From Candidatus Omnitrophota bacterium (GTDB lineage Bacteria; Omnitrophota; Gorgyraeia; Gygaellales; Profunditerraquicolaceae): a DNA stretch of 34,229 nt. The notes beneath the pieces were generated by a model. It ran no database searches. It was given only the letters and a program-made list of their open reading frames with translations, and had not been told where the DNA came from. This document shows, piece by piece, positions 21,460-31,531 of the stretch (its first letter is position 1; every line of letters begins with the position of its first letter). A program made the position numbers and the translations under genes. The DNA lies in contig JAPLLZ010000021.1 of assembly GCA_026387265.1 (NCBI GenBank), positions 1 through 34,229 on the forward strand, read 5' to 3'.

Positions 21460-22869
21460 TTATTTAATTTTTACTTTACGAAAAACCACGGCATCAATAG
21501 GCAGGTTACCGTGATAAGCTTTAAGCGCTGTAAGTGTATAATCCGGCTGGCCCAAAAGATTAAGCGGAATCTTAATAATCAAATAATTCTTTTTAAAATC
21601 CAATATAACCCCTGGCTTAACTATCCTCTTTTTAGCACTAAAAACTTTACAGCTTCTTCCCATAGTAACAATGCGAATCTTGGGCATCAAAGCAAACGGG
21701 GTATTACGGTTATATCCAAATATATAAAGCATTATTCCGAACCGGCTGCTCAATTTCTTGGGCTTATCCAAACGCACAATAAAATATTCACCTGCGGCGG
21801 CGTAACTTACCGATCCTTTGTTTTCTATTGTTTCATCAGGTTGTTTAAAATCGGCAGGATGTTCTGTTTCTTCAAACATCTCTGAAACATCAGAATAAAC
21901 AATATCCTTATCCTCTGAAGCTGCTTGAGGCTTTAATTCCAGTTCCGGATAATCACTAAACAACTCATTCTTCCTGGCAAAAGCAAATAAATAAAAGGCG
22001 CTGGATTCCGTTTGGCTCTTATAAAAAAGAATCGACCGATACTTCTTATCTAATTCATCCAGGCTTAAATCTAAATGTTGCCAGCTAAGCTGGGAATCAA
22101 TAAATTTATCCGGAGGATGCAATCCCAACTCTGGATGGTAGTGGCGTGGTTTAGGCCAACCCACACAGTGCACAAGATAAGGATAGACTTGCGGTTTAAC
22201 TATAAGCGAACCTAAATCACTCAAGGCCACTTGAAGAAATAAATACAGCGCTTTATGATCAACATTAACATCCGCAGCGTGCGATACAAATATTTTATCC
22301 GGCCGATAATCTAAAAGCTGTTTAGTGATATCTGCCAGGATATTTTCCCCAATATATTCAGATCCATAAGAAGGATTATCTTGATAGGGCACGCTGGATA
22401 TGCGGGTTAACCGGTCGCGAAAGGGATTACCGGTTTGCCAATATTTACAAAAAATCTCAAAAGTCCCATAATCCGGATACCCTAAAAACACCAAATCTTT
22501 TTCCGCTAACCCTAAAAATTTCATTGCCTTAGTTGATTCTTGCTGCCGCACTTTACCCAAATGGATAAACTCACCCTGACGCATGGTGATTCTTTTTTCG
22601 TAAACTATAAAAGCCAGCTCATTATGATCACCATTAGTTAAATAAACTATCCGGACCTGAGCGCCTGCTTTAAGTGCCTTCTGGATAATTCCGGCACAAG
22701 CAATCGCTTCATCATCCGGATGCGGCGCCAGGATCAAAACTTTTTCCCCTGGTTCAAACATAGCTAATTGCATCTGACTATCTTGCCGCTGCGAACCAGG
22801 CTGTTTAGCTCTAACACAGCCTCCGGACAATAGAAGTAGCACAAGGATAATCGCTTTCATTTTACGCAT
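21460..22869 (-). CDS. PIG-L-type N-acetyl-sugar deacetylase, exported lipoprotein
   Basis: A 469-residue protein with an export signal ending LLSGGC (Cys18), probably a lipoprotein. The PIG-L/LmbE metal site is complete: PHPDDE with H48, D50, D51, and the late HAADVNVDH. The N-terminal half is the usual deacetylase domain that removes acetyl from GlcNAc-type sugars. The C-terminal 170 residues are a separate strand-rich extension (SVSYAAAGEYFIVRL, LGIMLYIF-like, NYLIIKIPLNLLG) that I do not recognise and that may bind a glycan or a partner. The TAGAAT box ends seven bases before ATG, suggesting a leaderless message. Confidence 0.85.
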   Translation of the reverse strand: MRKMKAIILVLLLLSGGCVRAKQPGSQRQDSQMQLAMFEPGEKVLILAPHPDDEAIACAGIIQKALKAGAQVRIVYLTNGDHNELAFIVYEKRITMRQGEFIHLGKVRQQESTKAMKFLGLAEKDLVFLGYPDYGTFEIFCKYWQTGNPFRDRLTRISSVPYQDNPSYGSEYIGENILADITKQLLDYRPDKIFVSHAADVNVDHKALYLFLQVALSDLGSLIVKPQVYPYLVHCVGWPKPRHYHPELGLHPPDKFIDSQLSWQHLDLSLDELDKKYRSILFYKSQTESSAFYLFAFARKNELFSDYPELELKPQAASEDKDIVYSDVSEMFEETEHPADFKQPDETIENKGSVSYAAAGEYFIVRLDKPKKLSSRFGIMLYIFGYNRNTPFALMPKIRIVTMGRSCKVFSAKKRIVKPGVILDFKKNYLIIKIPLNLLGQPDYTLTALKAYHGNLPIDAVVFRKVKIK

Positions 22870-23233
22870 GAGTTTATTCTACCATCGAACTAATTTTTTA
22901 TCGAGGAAATTTAATGAGCGCTTAACTTACGAACACCTGCCTACCGACAGGCAAACGCTAGTGTGAGTAAGTTAATGCGCGAATTAACCCCACACCCAGA
23001 TAAAACTAGGAGTTAATGTTTTCTGGATGCGGGGTCTTCCCCTATTAAATATAATATTTTTGACTTACGAATACGGTAGTACGAATAAGTCAATAGCGTA
23101 TTTGCGCTAACTTGAATTGCGCAAGTGCGCGCTTGCTGCGCGAATTTGAGCACCTTGGTTTTAAATACAGCGAAATACTTACGAACGCAGTAAGTATAAT
23201 CCATAACTTATAATCCAACGTATGATTTAACAT
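22870..23233. repeat. Divergent intergenic gap with ACTTAC-type palindromes
   Basis: The gap between divergent genes contains no convincing gene. Three palindromes share an ACTTACGAA core: 22922-22975 (TTAACTTAC with GTAAGTTAA-like arms around an inner TGCCT/AGGCA hairpin), 23061-23092 (TGACTTA/TAAGTCA) and 23175-23197 (ATACTTAC/GTAAGTAT, perfect 8-bp). A related one lies at 30188-30218. A larger hairpin with CCCC/GGGG and AAAAC/GTTTT arms lies at about 22988-23035. Confidence 0.65.
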
Positions 23234-23261
23234 TTGCAAACTACAGCAATTATTATACAAT
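23234..23261 (+). promoter_or_regulatory. Promoter of the CDF transporter gene
   Basis: TTGCAA (23234-23239), a 16-base spacer and TACAAT (23256-23261). The -10 box ends six bases before ATG, so transcription would start at or beside the start codon (leaderless). Confidence 0.6.
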
Positions 23262-23267
23262 ATTGCC

Positions 23268-24146
23268 ATGACCACAGATACCCAGAAACATTATCAAAAA
23301 ATCAGAAAAATCCTGATTATCGTGCTGGCTTTAAACTGGGCAGTGGCTTTAGCCAAGATAATTTACGGCCTAAGCAGCCGCTGTTTCAGTATGACCGCGG
23401 ACGGTTTCCATTCTTTATCTGACGGCACCTCCAATCTTATCGGAATTGCCGGCATTTATTTCGCCTGCCAACCGGTAGATAAAGACCATCCCTATGGGCA
23501 CAAAAAATATGAAACTTTATTTTCTCTGGGGATCGCCGCCATGCTGTTTCTGGTTTCCTTCAATTTATTAAAACAAGGCTGGGAGCGTTTGCATCATCCA
23601 GTCTCTTTCCAGGTAAACCTGAGCAGTTTTATAGTAATGCTGATGACTGTGGCGGTAAATATCTATGTCATGCGTTATGAGTTCAAAAGAGGCAAAGCCC
23701 TAAAAAGCGATATCCTGGTTTCAGACTCAATGCATACCCGAGCAGACATCTTTACTTCATTTTCAGTAATTATTTCCTTGGTCGTAACCCGAATGGGTTT
23801 TCCTTTAATTGACCCCATCGTAACTATCTTAATATCTTTATTTATCGGATATGCTGCTTTTGAAATTGCCAAACAAAGCTCAGATGTACTATGCGATACG
23901 GCAGTTTTTCTGGATGATCAAAAAGTTAGGGATATTGTATTAAAAGTGGAGGGAGTACGCGCCTGCCATAAAATCCGTAGCCGTGGCAGAATTGATGATA
24001 TTTATATAGATTTACATGTCCAGGTTAATCCCCGCATGCATATTGATAACGCCCATCAAATAAGTGACCGCATTGAAGAAGCAATTAAATCCGCCATTCC
24101 CGGAATATCTGATGTAGTCGTGCATATGGAACCCCTGGAGCGCTAA
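23268..24146 (+). CDS. Cation diffusion facilitator (CDF) metal efflux transporter
   Basis: A 292-residue membrane protein with six helices followed by a cytoplasmic metal-sensing domain. The first metal-site half ADGFHSLSD is at about 44-52, the second is SDSMHTRADIFTS, and the loop DHPYGHKKYE is the family signature. The C-terminal domain (VRACHKIRSRG, DIYIDLHVQV, HQISDRIEEAI) is the ferredoxin-like dimerisation fold. HxxxD/DxxxD type sites favour Zn, Mn, Fe or Co; the metal is uncertain. It is one of two plus-strand genes here and its end overlaps the M23 peptidase gene by four bases (convergent). Confidence 0.95.
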   Translation: MTTDTQKHYQKIRKILIIVLALNWAVALAKIIYGLSSRCFSMTADGFHSLSDGTSNLIGIAGIYFACQPVDKDHPYGHKKYETLFSLGIAAMLFLVSFNLLKQGWERLHHPVSFQVNLSSFIVMLMTVAVNIYVMRYEFKRGKALKSDILVSDSMHTRADIFTSFSVIISLVVTRMGFPLIDPIVTILISLFIGYAAFEIAKQSSDVLCDTAVFLDDQKVRDIVLKVEGVRACHKIRSRGRIDDIYIDLHVQVNPRMHIDNAHQISDRIEEAIKSAIPGISDVVVHMEPLER

Positions 24147-24631
24147 ATATACTCCAGCGGATCCTGCGGAACACCGTTTTTTCTTACTTCAAAATGTAGA
24201 TGAGAAAGCATATCGGCAGCTTTGGCATTACCGGTTTTACCTACCCGGCCAATTACCTGGCCCTGACGCACATACTCAGCCTGACGCACACAAATATTTG
24301 AGAGATGCCCATAAATAGTAATAATATTATCCCGGTGCCGGATAATCACATATTTACCCATTCCCCTATTTTCGGTAGCGCTCAAAACCCTGCCGCTTTT
24401 AGCAGAACAAACCGGAACCCCCACCTGCGCTAAAAGATCCAACCCCTTATGAATTCTTCTGCCGCTTCGAGCGGAAGCAAATGAACCATCTCCGCGATGA
24501 TCATTACGGACAATAATATCATTCTTATATACAATCGGACAGATAAAATACTGTTTATCCGTTGAGCTTAGGCCTAAGAAGACGTAAGCACAAATTACTA
24601 CTAGAATAATTAATAAAATTTTCTTAATCAT
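24143..24631 (-). CDS. M23-family (LytM-type) peptidoglycan endopeptidase
   Basis: A 162-residue protein with an N-terminal membrane anchor or signal (residues 3-21) followed directly by a LytM domain. Metal ligands are in place: H61 and D65 (HKGLD) and the HLHFE motif (H144, H146), with the GHL at 108-110 as usual. It would cut peptide cross-links in the periplasm. The family often has an N-terminal coiled coil, which is absent, so this is a minimal form. Its ATG overlaps the lnt stop as ATGA (24628-24631), making it the last gene of the prfB-secA-lnt operon. Confidence 0.93.
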   Translation of the reverse strand: MIKKILLIILVVICAYVFLGLSSTDKQYFICPIVYKNDIIVRNDHRGDGSFASARSGRRIHKGLDLLAQVGVPVCSAKSGRVLSATENRGMGKYVIIRHRDNIITIYGHLSNICVRQAEYVRQGQVIGRVGKTGNAKAADMLSHLHFEVRKNGVPQDPLEYI

Positions 24632-26139
24632 TTTTTATTCCGTAAAAAACATATTATAACACAGACGTCAAGTAGTAAGCAAAAAACAGGAAAAAAATCT
24701 CCATAACGGTTATAAATTGTACGCTTAGCTAGCGCCAAACAAATATTCCGGCTGCTGCAGCCTTCCACAAAGATTTCTTTCCCCGCAGTATTCCGTATTA
24801 CTCCAGATATTCTACCGCAAGGATCAATAAAGCCGGAAATTCCAGTATTGGCAGCCCGGGCCAAATACACACGATTTTCCACCGATCTAAAAACCGAAGC
24901 AGCAAAATGCTGATACGGCGCACTGCCTTCTTTATACCAGGCATCATTAGTAATATTAACCAGAAATCTTGCACCCCGTTTTACAAACTCCCGGGATAAC
25001 TCCGGAAAAAGATCTTCGAAACAAATCAGCACGCCAAAATTAGCCGGCTGCGCAAAGGCGCGTACCGGCCTTTCCGATAAGGCCGGGTGCAGCTTAAATA
25101 TTGTATATTCCTTACCAGGCTGAATATCCCCGATCGGAGCAATTGTTTCTAAAAATGGAAAAATATTTTTAAGCGGGATGTACTCACCAAAAGGGACTAA
25201 ATGCAGCTTACTATAGTTTGCTATCGGAATGCCCGACCCGTTAATAAGTAAAGCACTATTAGAATAATTTTGATTAGAATATGCAACCGTACCTACCAGC
25301 AAATTAGTATTAAGCTGGCTGGCCAGAGAGAAAACCTGCATAAATTCAGCATCATCCCTGCCCCAAAGCCCCGGAACAGAAGCTTCCGGCCAAATAATCA
25401 ATTCCGGTTTACCTAAGGCGGCATCAACCGTTAAATCCCGATATCTATTCTGGATAAAAGCAACCGCCCGCTTATCCCATTTTAAATCCTGCGGGATATT
25501 ACCCTGGACTACCGAAACTCTAAGCTGCTCTTTACCATTACACCAATCTGATTGATAATTTAATTTCGCCACGCCGTAGCTAAGCGACAAAGTCAGCACT
25601 AAAACAGAAATCAGCAAAATTTTCTTTCCGCCATTTCTGCGTAAAAACAAATAAAGCGCGGTATTAACTAAAATTACCAAAAAACAAACACCCCAGGCTC
25701 CGGTAATATCCGCAATCTGAATAACTGGTAAATTTCTATATTGAGAAAACCCGATTAAGGCCCACGGGAATCCAGTAAATAAATAACTACGTAAGTATTC
25801 TAAAAAAACCCAGCTTGCGGGAAGAAAAAAAAGACGGCTACCCACGGAAAGAAAACGTGAAAAATACACCGCACAACCAAAGAGAATAAAATAAACGGAC
25901 AGGTACAATATTAGAATCACCTGGCCAAGCAGGGTAACATGGATTAACCAATAAACAGTCAGGCTCCAAAAAGTTACCCCACAAATTAAAGCAATGACTA
26001 ATACCTGGCGCAAAGGCTTATTTTCTAGCGCCATAAATAAAGGAATAAAACCGCACCAGGCAAATAACCACAGGTTAAAACTGGAAAAGGAAAGGGATAA
26101 TAATACCGCAGCAAAAATAGATAGGGCTACAACCTTCAT
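24628..26139 (-). CDS. lnt: Apolipoprotein N-acyltransferase
   Basis: A 503-residue inner-membrane enzyme that adds the third acyl chain to lipoproteins. Several N-terminal helices (to about 190) precede a nitrilase-type domain with the catalytic triad E252 (WPEAS), K311 ([12 protein letters not shown]) and C373 ([10 protein letters not shown]). The ATG at 26139, overlapping the secA stop as ATGA, is preferred over a GTG four codons upstream. Its presence implies a diderm-style lipoprotein pathway, consistent with the lipoproteins in this window. Confidence 0.95.
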   Translation of the reverse strand: MKVVALSIFAAVLLSLSFSSFNLWLFAWCGFIPLFMALENKPLRQVLVIALICGVTFWSLTVYWLIHVTLLGQVILILYLSVYFILFGCAVYFSRFLSVGSRLFFLPASWVFLEYLRSYLFTGFPWALIGFSQYRNLPVIQIADITGAWGVCFLVILVNTALYLFLRRNGGKKILLISVLVLTLSLSYGVAKLNYQSDWCNGKEQLRVSVVQGNIPQDLKWDKRAVAFIQNRYRDLTVDAALGKPELIIWPEASVPGLWGRDDAEFMQVFSLASQLNTNLLVGTVAYSNQNYSNSALLINGSGIPIANYSKLHLVPFGEYIPLKNIFPFLETIAPIGDIQPGKEYTIFKLHPALSERPVRAFAQPANFGVLICFEDLFPELSREFVKRGARFLVNITNDAWYKEGSAPYQHFAASVFRSVENRVYLARAANTGISGFIDPCGRISGVIRNTAGKEIFVEGCSSRNICLALAKRTIYNRYGDFFPVFCLLLDVCVIICFLRNKK

Positions 26140-29057
26140 TCTCCGCAACACTTCTTATATTTCTTTCCTGAACCACAGGGGCAAGGTTCATTACGGCCGA
26201 CCTTGGGCTGATGCGACTGCACAGACCTAGCGGCATGTTTAGGTGTAATCTGATCTTGTGATACAACATTTTCCTGCCGGGAAGAATCCGGAAACTGCGC
26301 TGATTCCGGGTGGCTTAGTTCTTTAGGCAAAGAACTAAAAACCCCCTGGAACCTGTCCGGTTTAACCGGCTCCAATTTAAAAATAGTCTGCACTGCATCT
26401 TCTTCAATAGCGTTAATCATTTGGCTAAACATGCCAAAAGCTTCGCGTTTATACTCAATTAAAGGATCTCTTTGCCCATAAGCCCGCAGGCCGATACCTT
26501 CACGCAAACTATCCATAGCATAAAGATGATCCTTCCATTTACTATCGATAATCTGCAAGAAAACCATGCGCTCCAGGTTACGCAACAGCTCCTGGCCAAT
26601 AATCTTCTCTTTATTCTCATAAACCGATAGTAACTCCTGGTTTAATTTTTCCTTAATCGCATCAGCGCTTTGATTATTAAATACTTGCGCATCCAATTGC
26701 AGGCCAAAATTTAAACCCATAAAACTAATTAAACCTGCACTATCCATCTGGGCAGAATCAGTGGGCTGATAAATTTTTGAATAGTCATCTGCCAGCTTAG
26801 AGATAATTTCAATAATATTATCCCGCAAAGAGAACCCTTCCAAAATCTGGAGGCGCTGCCCATAGATAATCTCTCTTTGCTTATTCATTACATTATCGTA
26901 CTCTAAAAGCTGCTTTCTAATCTCAAAGTTATGCTGTTCTACTCGGCGCTGGGCAATTTCAATTGAACCGCTCACCCAGGGATGTTCAATAACCTGGCCT
27001 TCTTCCAGGCCTAGTTTTTCCATTAACCCGATAATCCTGTCGGAACCAAACAAACGCATAAGATCATCTTTTAAAGACACATAAAAACGCGAACTCCCAG
27101 GATCCCCCTGGCGGCCGCAGCGACCGCGTAGCTGATTATCAATACGCCGGGCTTCATGGCGCTCAGTGCCTAAAACATGCAACCCCCCCAATTCTACTAC
27201 TTTATTATGTTCAACAGCAGCAGTAGATTTATAATGCTCAAGAATTTTTTTATACTCAATAGTATAATTCGGATCTTCGGGATTTAATTTCTGCTTAGCC
27301 ACATTTTTAGCCACAAATTCGGGATTACCTCCCAAAAGTATGTCCGTACCGCGGCCAGCCATATTCGTAGCAATAGTTACCCCTTTATAGCTACCGGCCT
27401 GGGCAATAATCTGAGCTTCCATTTCATGATATTTAGCATTTAATACCTGATGTTTAATCCCCCGGCGCTTGAGCATCTCAGAAAGCCTCTCGGATTTATC
27501 AATAGTAATCGTACCTACCAACACAGGTTTACCTAGGTTGCTTAATTCAGTAATCTCCTCTACTACTGCAGCAAATTTCTCTTCTTCCGTCTTATAAATA
27601 CGATCCGGATAATTCTTGCGCACTAAAGGCTGGTTAGTCGGCAAGACTACTACGTCCAGCTGATAGATGCTTTTAAATTCATTAGCTTCGGTAAAAGCCG
27701 TACCGGTCATCCCGGCTAATTTTTCATACATCCGGAAATAATTTTGAAAGGTAATTGTAGCCAGTGTCTGATTTTCCCGTTCAATTTTTAACCCTTCTTT
27801 AGACTCAACAGCCTGATGTAAACCATCAGACCAACGCCTACCCGGCATTAACCGTCCGGTAAATTCATCAACAATAATTACCTCTCCATCCTTAATCACA
27901 TAATCTACATCGCGCTGGAAAAATTCTTTTGCCCGCAAAGCCTGGATAGTGTGATGACGGTATTCAATGGTTTCTAAAGCATGTAAAGTTTCCACCCCCC
28001 AAAGCTTGGAAGCCTTGACCTCACCGGCTTCGGTAAGGGCTACGGTTTGCGCTTTTTCATCTGCCACATAATCAAAACCCTTTCCTAAATCTATTCCCTT
28101 ATATTTTGCGTCAATCTCATCACGTTCTGTAACCCTGCGCCCGGTTAACTGTTCCACTAATTTTTTAGCAGTATAATATTTTTCAGTTGATTCTTCCGCT
28201 GGGCCAGAGATAATCAAAGGAGTACGCGCTTCATCAATGAGAATAGAATCCACCTCATCTACAATCGCATAATAAAATGGCCTCTGCACCAAATCCTGTG
28301 TTGAATATTTCATATTATCGCGCAAATAATCAAACCCAAATTCATTATTGGTGCCATAAGTAATATCGCAGGCATAAGCAAGTTTTCTTTCGGCATCCGA
28401 CATATCGTGCTGGATAGTCCCTACGGATAAACCTAAAAATTCATAGATTGGCCCCATCCACTCACGGTCGCGGCGGGCTAAATAATCATTAACGGTTACC
28501 ACATGCACGCCCTTGCCTAATAAAGCATTAAGATAAGCGGATAATGTAGCCACCAAAGTCTTTCCTTCTCCAGTAGACATCTCCGCGATGCGGCCTTCAT
28601 GTAAAATAATGCCTCCGATAATCTGCACATCAAAATGCCTTAAGCCGATTGTCCTGCGCGATGCCTCTCTGACTACGGCAAAAGCCTCAGGCAATATTTC
28701 TGCAAAAATCCGGTTGCGGCTGATTTTTAACTTTTCTTTTATTTTCTCTTTTTCTTCAGGCATGGCCACATTAAGCATTGCCTGCTGTAATTCTTCAAAC
28801 TCCTGCTGGTACTTTGCAGATTTATTTTTTAAATGTTCTTTAAACTCATTTGTTTTAGCGGCAAGCTGGCTGTCGGTTAAAACGCTTATCTGGCTTTCTA
28901 AAGAATTCACCAGATTAACCAGACGTGCCACTTCCGCTATCTTATTCATAGACGGACTGGGCATATCCACATGTAAAGTAATATTTAATTTAGGATATTT
29001 TTTGCTAATTAAACCTTGTTTATTTTTAAGAATGGCTTTCTTGATTAACCCTAACAT
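26136..29057 (-). CDS. secA: Protein translocase ATPase SecA
   Basis: A 973-residue motor that drives Sec-dependent export. Walker A is STGEGKT near 161-167 and the DEAD-like box is DEVDS near 270; [13 protein letters not shown]-type, REAxR-like and [12 protein letters not shown] motifs II-VI follow. The C-terminus is the zinc-binding SEC-C motif [13 protein letters not shown], which docks SecB or phospholipid. Walker A sits about 55 residues later than in E. coli, because of a longer start and an extra helical insert around 80-120 ([13 protein letters not shown] and following). The ATG follows AAAGGA. prfB lies eight bases upstream. Confidence 0.98.
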   Translation of the reverse strand: MLGLIKKAILKNKQGLISKKYPKLNITLHVDMPSPSMNKIAEVARLVNLVNSLESQISVLTDSQLAAKTNEFKEHLKNKSAKYQQEFEELQQAMLNVAMPEEKEKIKEKLKISRNRIFAEILPEAFAVVREASRRTIGLRHFDVQIIGGIILHEGRIAEMSTGEGKTLVATLSAYLNALLGKGVHVVTVNDYLARRDREWMGPIYEFLGLSVGTIQHDMSDAERKLAYACDITYGTNNEFGFDYLRDNMKYSTQDLVQRPFYYAIVDEVDSILIDEARTPLIISGPAEESTEKYYTAKKLVEQLTGRRVTERDEIDAKYKGIDLGKGFDYVADEKAQTVALTEAGEVKASKLWGVETLHALETIEYRHHTIQALRAKEFFQRDVDYVIKDGEVIIVDEFTGRLMPGRRWSDGLHQAVESKEGLKIERENQTLATITFQNYFRMYEKLAGMTGTAFTEANEFKSIYQLDVVVLPTNQPLVRKNYPDRIYKTEEEKFAAVVEEITELSNLGKPVLVGTITIDKSERLSEMLKRRGIKHQVLNAKYHEMEAQIIAQAGSYKGVTIATNMAGRGTDILLGGNPEFVAKNVAKQKLNPEDPNYTIEYKKILEHYKSTAAVEHNKVVELGGLHVLGTERHEARRIDNQLRGRCGRQGDPGSSRFYVSLKDDLMRLFGSDRIIGLMEKLGLEEGQVIEHPWVSGSIEIAQRRVEQHNFEIRKQLLEYDNVMNKQREIIYGQRLQILEGFSLRDNIIEIISKLADDYSKIYQPTDSAQMDSAGLISFMGLNFGLQLDAQVFNNQSADAIKEKLNQELLSVYENKEKIIGQELLRNLERMVFLQIIDSKWKDHLYAMDSLREGIGLRAYGQRDPLIEYKREAFGMFSQMINAIEEDAVQTIFKLEPVKPDRFQGVFSSLPKELSHPESAQFPDSSRQENVVSQDQITPKHAARSVQSHQPKVGRNEPCPCGSGKKYKKCCGE

Positions 29058-29065
29058 GGTTTCCT

Positions 29066-30164
29066 TTATTTATTAGCACTAAACTTTAAATACGCCTCGA
29101 TAAAATCATCTAACCCGCCGTCTAGGATCTTTTGGCTATCTCCGGTTTCAAAATCCGTACGGTGGTCTTTTACTAAATTATAGGGATGCAAAACATATGA
29201 GCGGATTTGACTACCCCACTCGATTTTTTTCTTATCCGCATCCTGCTGCCTTACCTCTTCTGCTTTCTTGGCCTGCTCTGCTTCATAAATACGCGCCTTA
29301 AGTATCTTTAAGGCAGTTTGTTTATTTTGGTATTGCGAACGCTCATTCTGGCACTGCGCGATAATTCCGGTGGGAATATGGGTAATCCTTACCGCCGAAT
29401 CCGTAGTATTAACACTTTGACCGCCGGCGCCCTTAGAGCGGTAAACATCGATGCGTAAATCGCTCTCCTCAATTTTAATATCTAATTCTTCTTCAATCTC
29501 CGGAATCACATCCACGGAAGCAAAAGAAGTATGCCTGCGTTTATTCGCATCAAAAGGCGAGATGCGCACTAACCGATGCACCCCCCGCTCTGCTTTAAGA
29601 TAACCAAAAGCATAGAGGCCCTCGATGAGCAAAGTAACGTTCTTAATCCCTGCTTCTTCTCCGGAGAGAATATCAATAGTCTTTACGCTATAGCCGCGGC
29701 TTTCGGCAAACCGGCTATACATTCTCAAAAGCATCCCTGCCCAATCGCATGACTCTGTACCGCCGGCGCCGGAATTAATGCTTAAAATTGCACTATTCTT
29801 ATCCAGCGGCCCACCCAGAAGCACTTGAAATTCTAATTTGTCAATTATACCAATCAAGCTGGTGGCACTGCGGGTTAACTCTGCAACCAAGTCTTGATCA
29901 TTATCTTTAAGCAAAGGAATGAGTTCAGCCAACTCCTGATATTTTTTGTAGGCGGACTCCCAAGGCTCAACCGTCGCCTTAAGATTCTTTAAATCCTTAA
30001 CTATCCTGGTAGAACGTTCGGCGTTATTCCAAAAACCTTCTTCGGACATCTGGCCGCTTAACACATCGATCTTTTGCCTTTTATTGGCGACGTCAAAGAT
30101 AACCTCTTAAGTTCTCCATCCTTACGCCAATCTCAACCAGTGTAGCTTTAATCTCTTCAATCAT
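29066..30164 (-). CDS. prfB: Peptide chain release factor 2, expressed by programmed +1 frameshift
   Basis: The gene starts ATG at 30164 after AGGAG and reads 23 codons to RGYL followed by an in-frame TGA (30095-30093). The site AGAGGTTAT-CTT-TGA-C is the classical RF2 autoregulatory frameshift: slipping one base gives CTT then GAC (Leu-Asp). The joined product is 365 residues, the same as E. coli RF2. The stop-codon tripeptide SPF lies at 202-204 and the catalytic GGQ at 247-249. RF2 shortage favours the shift, so expression is self-regulated. It heads the secA-lnt-peptidase operon. Confidence 0.97.
30093..30107 (-). promoter_or_regulatory. prfB programmed frameshift site
   Basis: Minus-strand AGAGGTTATCTTTGA includes a Shine-Dalgarno-like AGAGGT three bases before the slippery CTT and the in-frame UGA stop. 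The spacing matches the known prfB site, with AGAGGT in place of the more usual AGGGGG. Confidence 0.9.
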
Positions 30165-30432
30165 GATAGTCTCCTAAATGAGCAGATAACTTACGGAGCC
30201 CGAAGGGCAACGTAAATTATAGTCCGTTAATATTTGTAGCGGACGTCTACGAATTCCGCCACCTGGCGGACACCGACGCCATTCCTATTAGCGTCGGGTG
30301 CTATCCCGCCGAATATACCAAAATTCTAGAGAATTTTGGTATAGCTTTTGAGGCGGAAACTTCTTTATTAATATAAAAACAAAAAATTATTATTTTTCCG
30401 AGGCGCAAAATTTTGCGCCTCTACATCCAGGC
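30165..30432. repeat. Gap with four palindromes of families seen elsewhere
   Basis: No gene is seen. In order: AACTTACG/CGTAAATT (30188-30218); a CGCCACCTGGCG-type palindrome (30257-30268) beside a CACCGACGC/GCGTCGGGTG unit (30271-30300); TATACCAAAATTC-TAGA-GAATTTTGGTATA arms (30314-30343) enclosed by CCGCC and GGCGG (30307-30356); and the perfect palindrome GAGGCGCAAAA/TTTTGCGCCTC (30400-30421), which could terminate the PilT-like gene transcript. Confidence 0.75.
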
Positions 30433-31506
30433 CTACGGCTTCTTAATCCCCCTATACGCCAACATAAATTCTTCACGGCTGTCTGCAGCAAGCACAGCAT
30501 CTTCTAAAGCTACCTTACCTTCCTGCACCAGTTTAACCAAAGACTGATTAAATGATTGCATGCCGAATACCGCTCCATCATCAATAAACTGCGGGATCTC
30601 CCAAATTTTACCTTCACGGATTAATCGGCTAATCGTCGAGGTAAGCAGCATCACTTCATAAGCCGGAATACGGCCTGAACCGTCCTTAGCGGGAACCAAG
30701 CGCAAAGAAATTACTCCTTTTAACAACGTGGCTAACTGATTCCTGACTTCCTGATGTTGATGCGGAGGGAAAAGGTTAATCAATCTTTCCACGGTTTGCG
30801 AAGCGTTAATCGTATGCAGGGTACTTAAAACTAAAACTCCGGTTTCTGCCGCGGCCATTGCCGAAGAAACTGTATCATAATCACGGATATTACCGATAAA
30901 CATAACATCCGGGCTTTGCAAAGTAAAGGCACGCAGCGCTACCGAATAAGTAGACACATCAATCCCCAGCTCGCGCTGGTTAATAATTGATTGCTTATCT
31001 TCAAAAGTGTATTCAATCGGCTCTTCAACAGTTAAAATATGTTTCTTGGCATTAATATTTATATATTCCACCATACTGGCGATAGTCGTAGATTTTCCAC
31101 TGCCCATACTTCCGGTTAAAAGCACAAGACCCCGGGTCTCCATGGAAAGCTTTTTTAATATTTCCGCGGGAAGGTTAAGCTGTTCAAATGAAGAAATGCT
31201 GTTACGAATGTTACGAATAACAATTGAGGGCCAATTTCTTTGCGTAAATATGCTCACCCGGAAACGCCGGTTAAATTCCGACAAATATACTGCAAAATCA
31301 ACATCCAATTTATTTCTGAATACTTCACACTGTTTGGTATTGGCCAACTGCTCTGTAGCCAACATCACATCTTCTATGCTTAAAACCCGGGTATCTATAG
31401 GGACAACTTTACCACCAATGCGTAAACGGGGTATTCCTCCTGCCCGGAAAAAAAGATCGGAGGCATCCCGGGAAACCATCTCCTGCATTAATTTTTTAAT
31501 ATCCAT
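30433..31506 (-). CDS. PilT-like secretion ATPase with altered Walker B region
   Basis: A 357-residue hexameric-ATPase family member related to type IV pilus retraction motors. An N-terminal PAS-like domain is followed by Walker A TGSMGSGKST (131-140), the Asp box TVEEPIEYTF, and the His box STLHTINASQTVERLI (H231). Walker B reads PDVMFIGNIRDYDT; the Glu of the usual GEMRD is Asn206, and the preceding ALRAALREDPD consensus has become ALRAFTLQSPD. ATP hydrolysis may be weakened, or the motor may be a PilU-like helper. The C-terminal GMQSFNQSL region is conserved. It lies 25 bases downstream of the glycosyltransferase gene, in one likely operon. Confidence 0.88.
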   Translation of the reverse strand: MDIKKLMQEMVSRDASDLFFRAGGIPRLRIGGKVVPIDTRVLSIEDVMLATEQLANTKQCEVFRNKLDVDFAVYLSEFNRRFRVSIFTQRNWPSIVIRNIRNSISSFEQLNLPAEILKKLSMETRGLVLLTGSMGSGKSTTIASMVEYININAKKHILTVEEPIEYTFEDKQSIINQRELGIDVSTYSVALRAFTLQSPDVMFIGNIRDYDTVSSAMAAAETGVLVLSTLHTINASQTVERLINLFPPHQHQEVRNQLATLLKGVISLRLVPAKDGSGRIPAYEVMLLTSTISRLIREGKIWEIPQFIDDGAVFGMQSFNQSLVKLVQEGKVALEDAVLAADSREEFMLAYRGIKKP

Positions 31507-31531
31507 AAACCCTCCCGCAAATAAATATTGA

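Noticed and set aside
21451-21885. 144-codon plus-strand ORF
   Set aside because: It is antisense to the C-terminal domain of the PIG-L protein, without binding site or recognisable features.
22920-23040. tRNA or structured RNA gene in the hairpin-rich gap
   Set aside because: No cloverleaf, T-loop GTTCAA-type sequence or acceptor pairing could be fitted; the hairpins belong to a repeat family.
23013-23275. Short minus-strand ORFs in the divergent gap
   Set aside because: They run across palindromic repeats and the CDF promoter, with no ribosome binding site or protein-like composition.
28588-29076. 162-codon plus-strand ORF
   Set aside because: It is fully antisense to the start of secA, has no ribosome binding site and shows no family resemblance.
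30093-30164. Short 23-codon ORF with in-frame TGA before the RF2 frame, as a broken gene
   Set aside because: The CTT-TGA-C context is the known prfB programmed frameshift, so the gene is intact.
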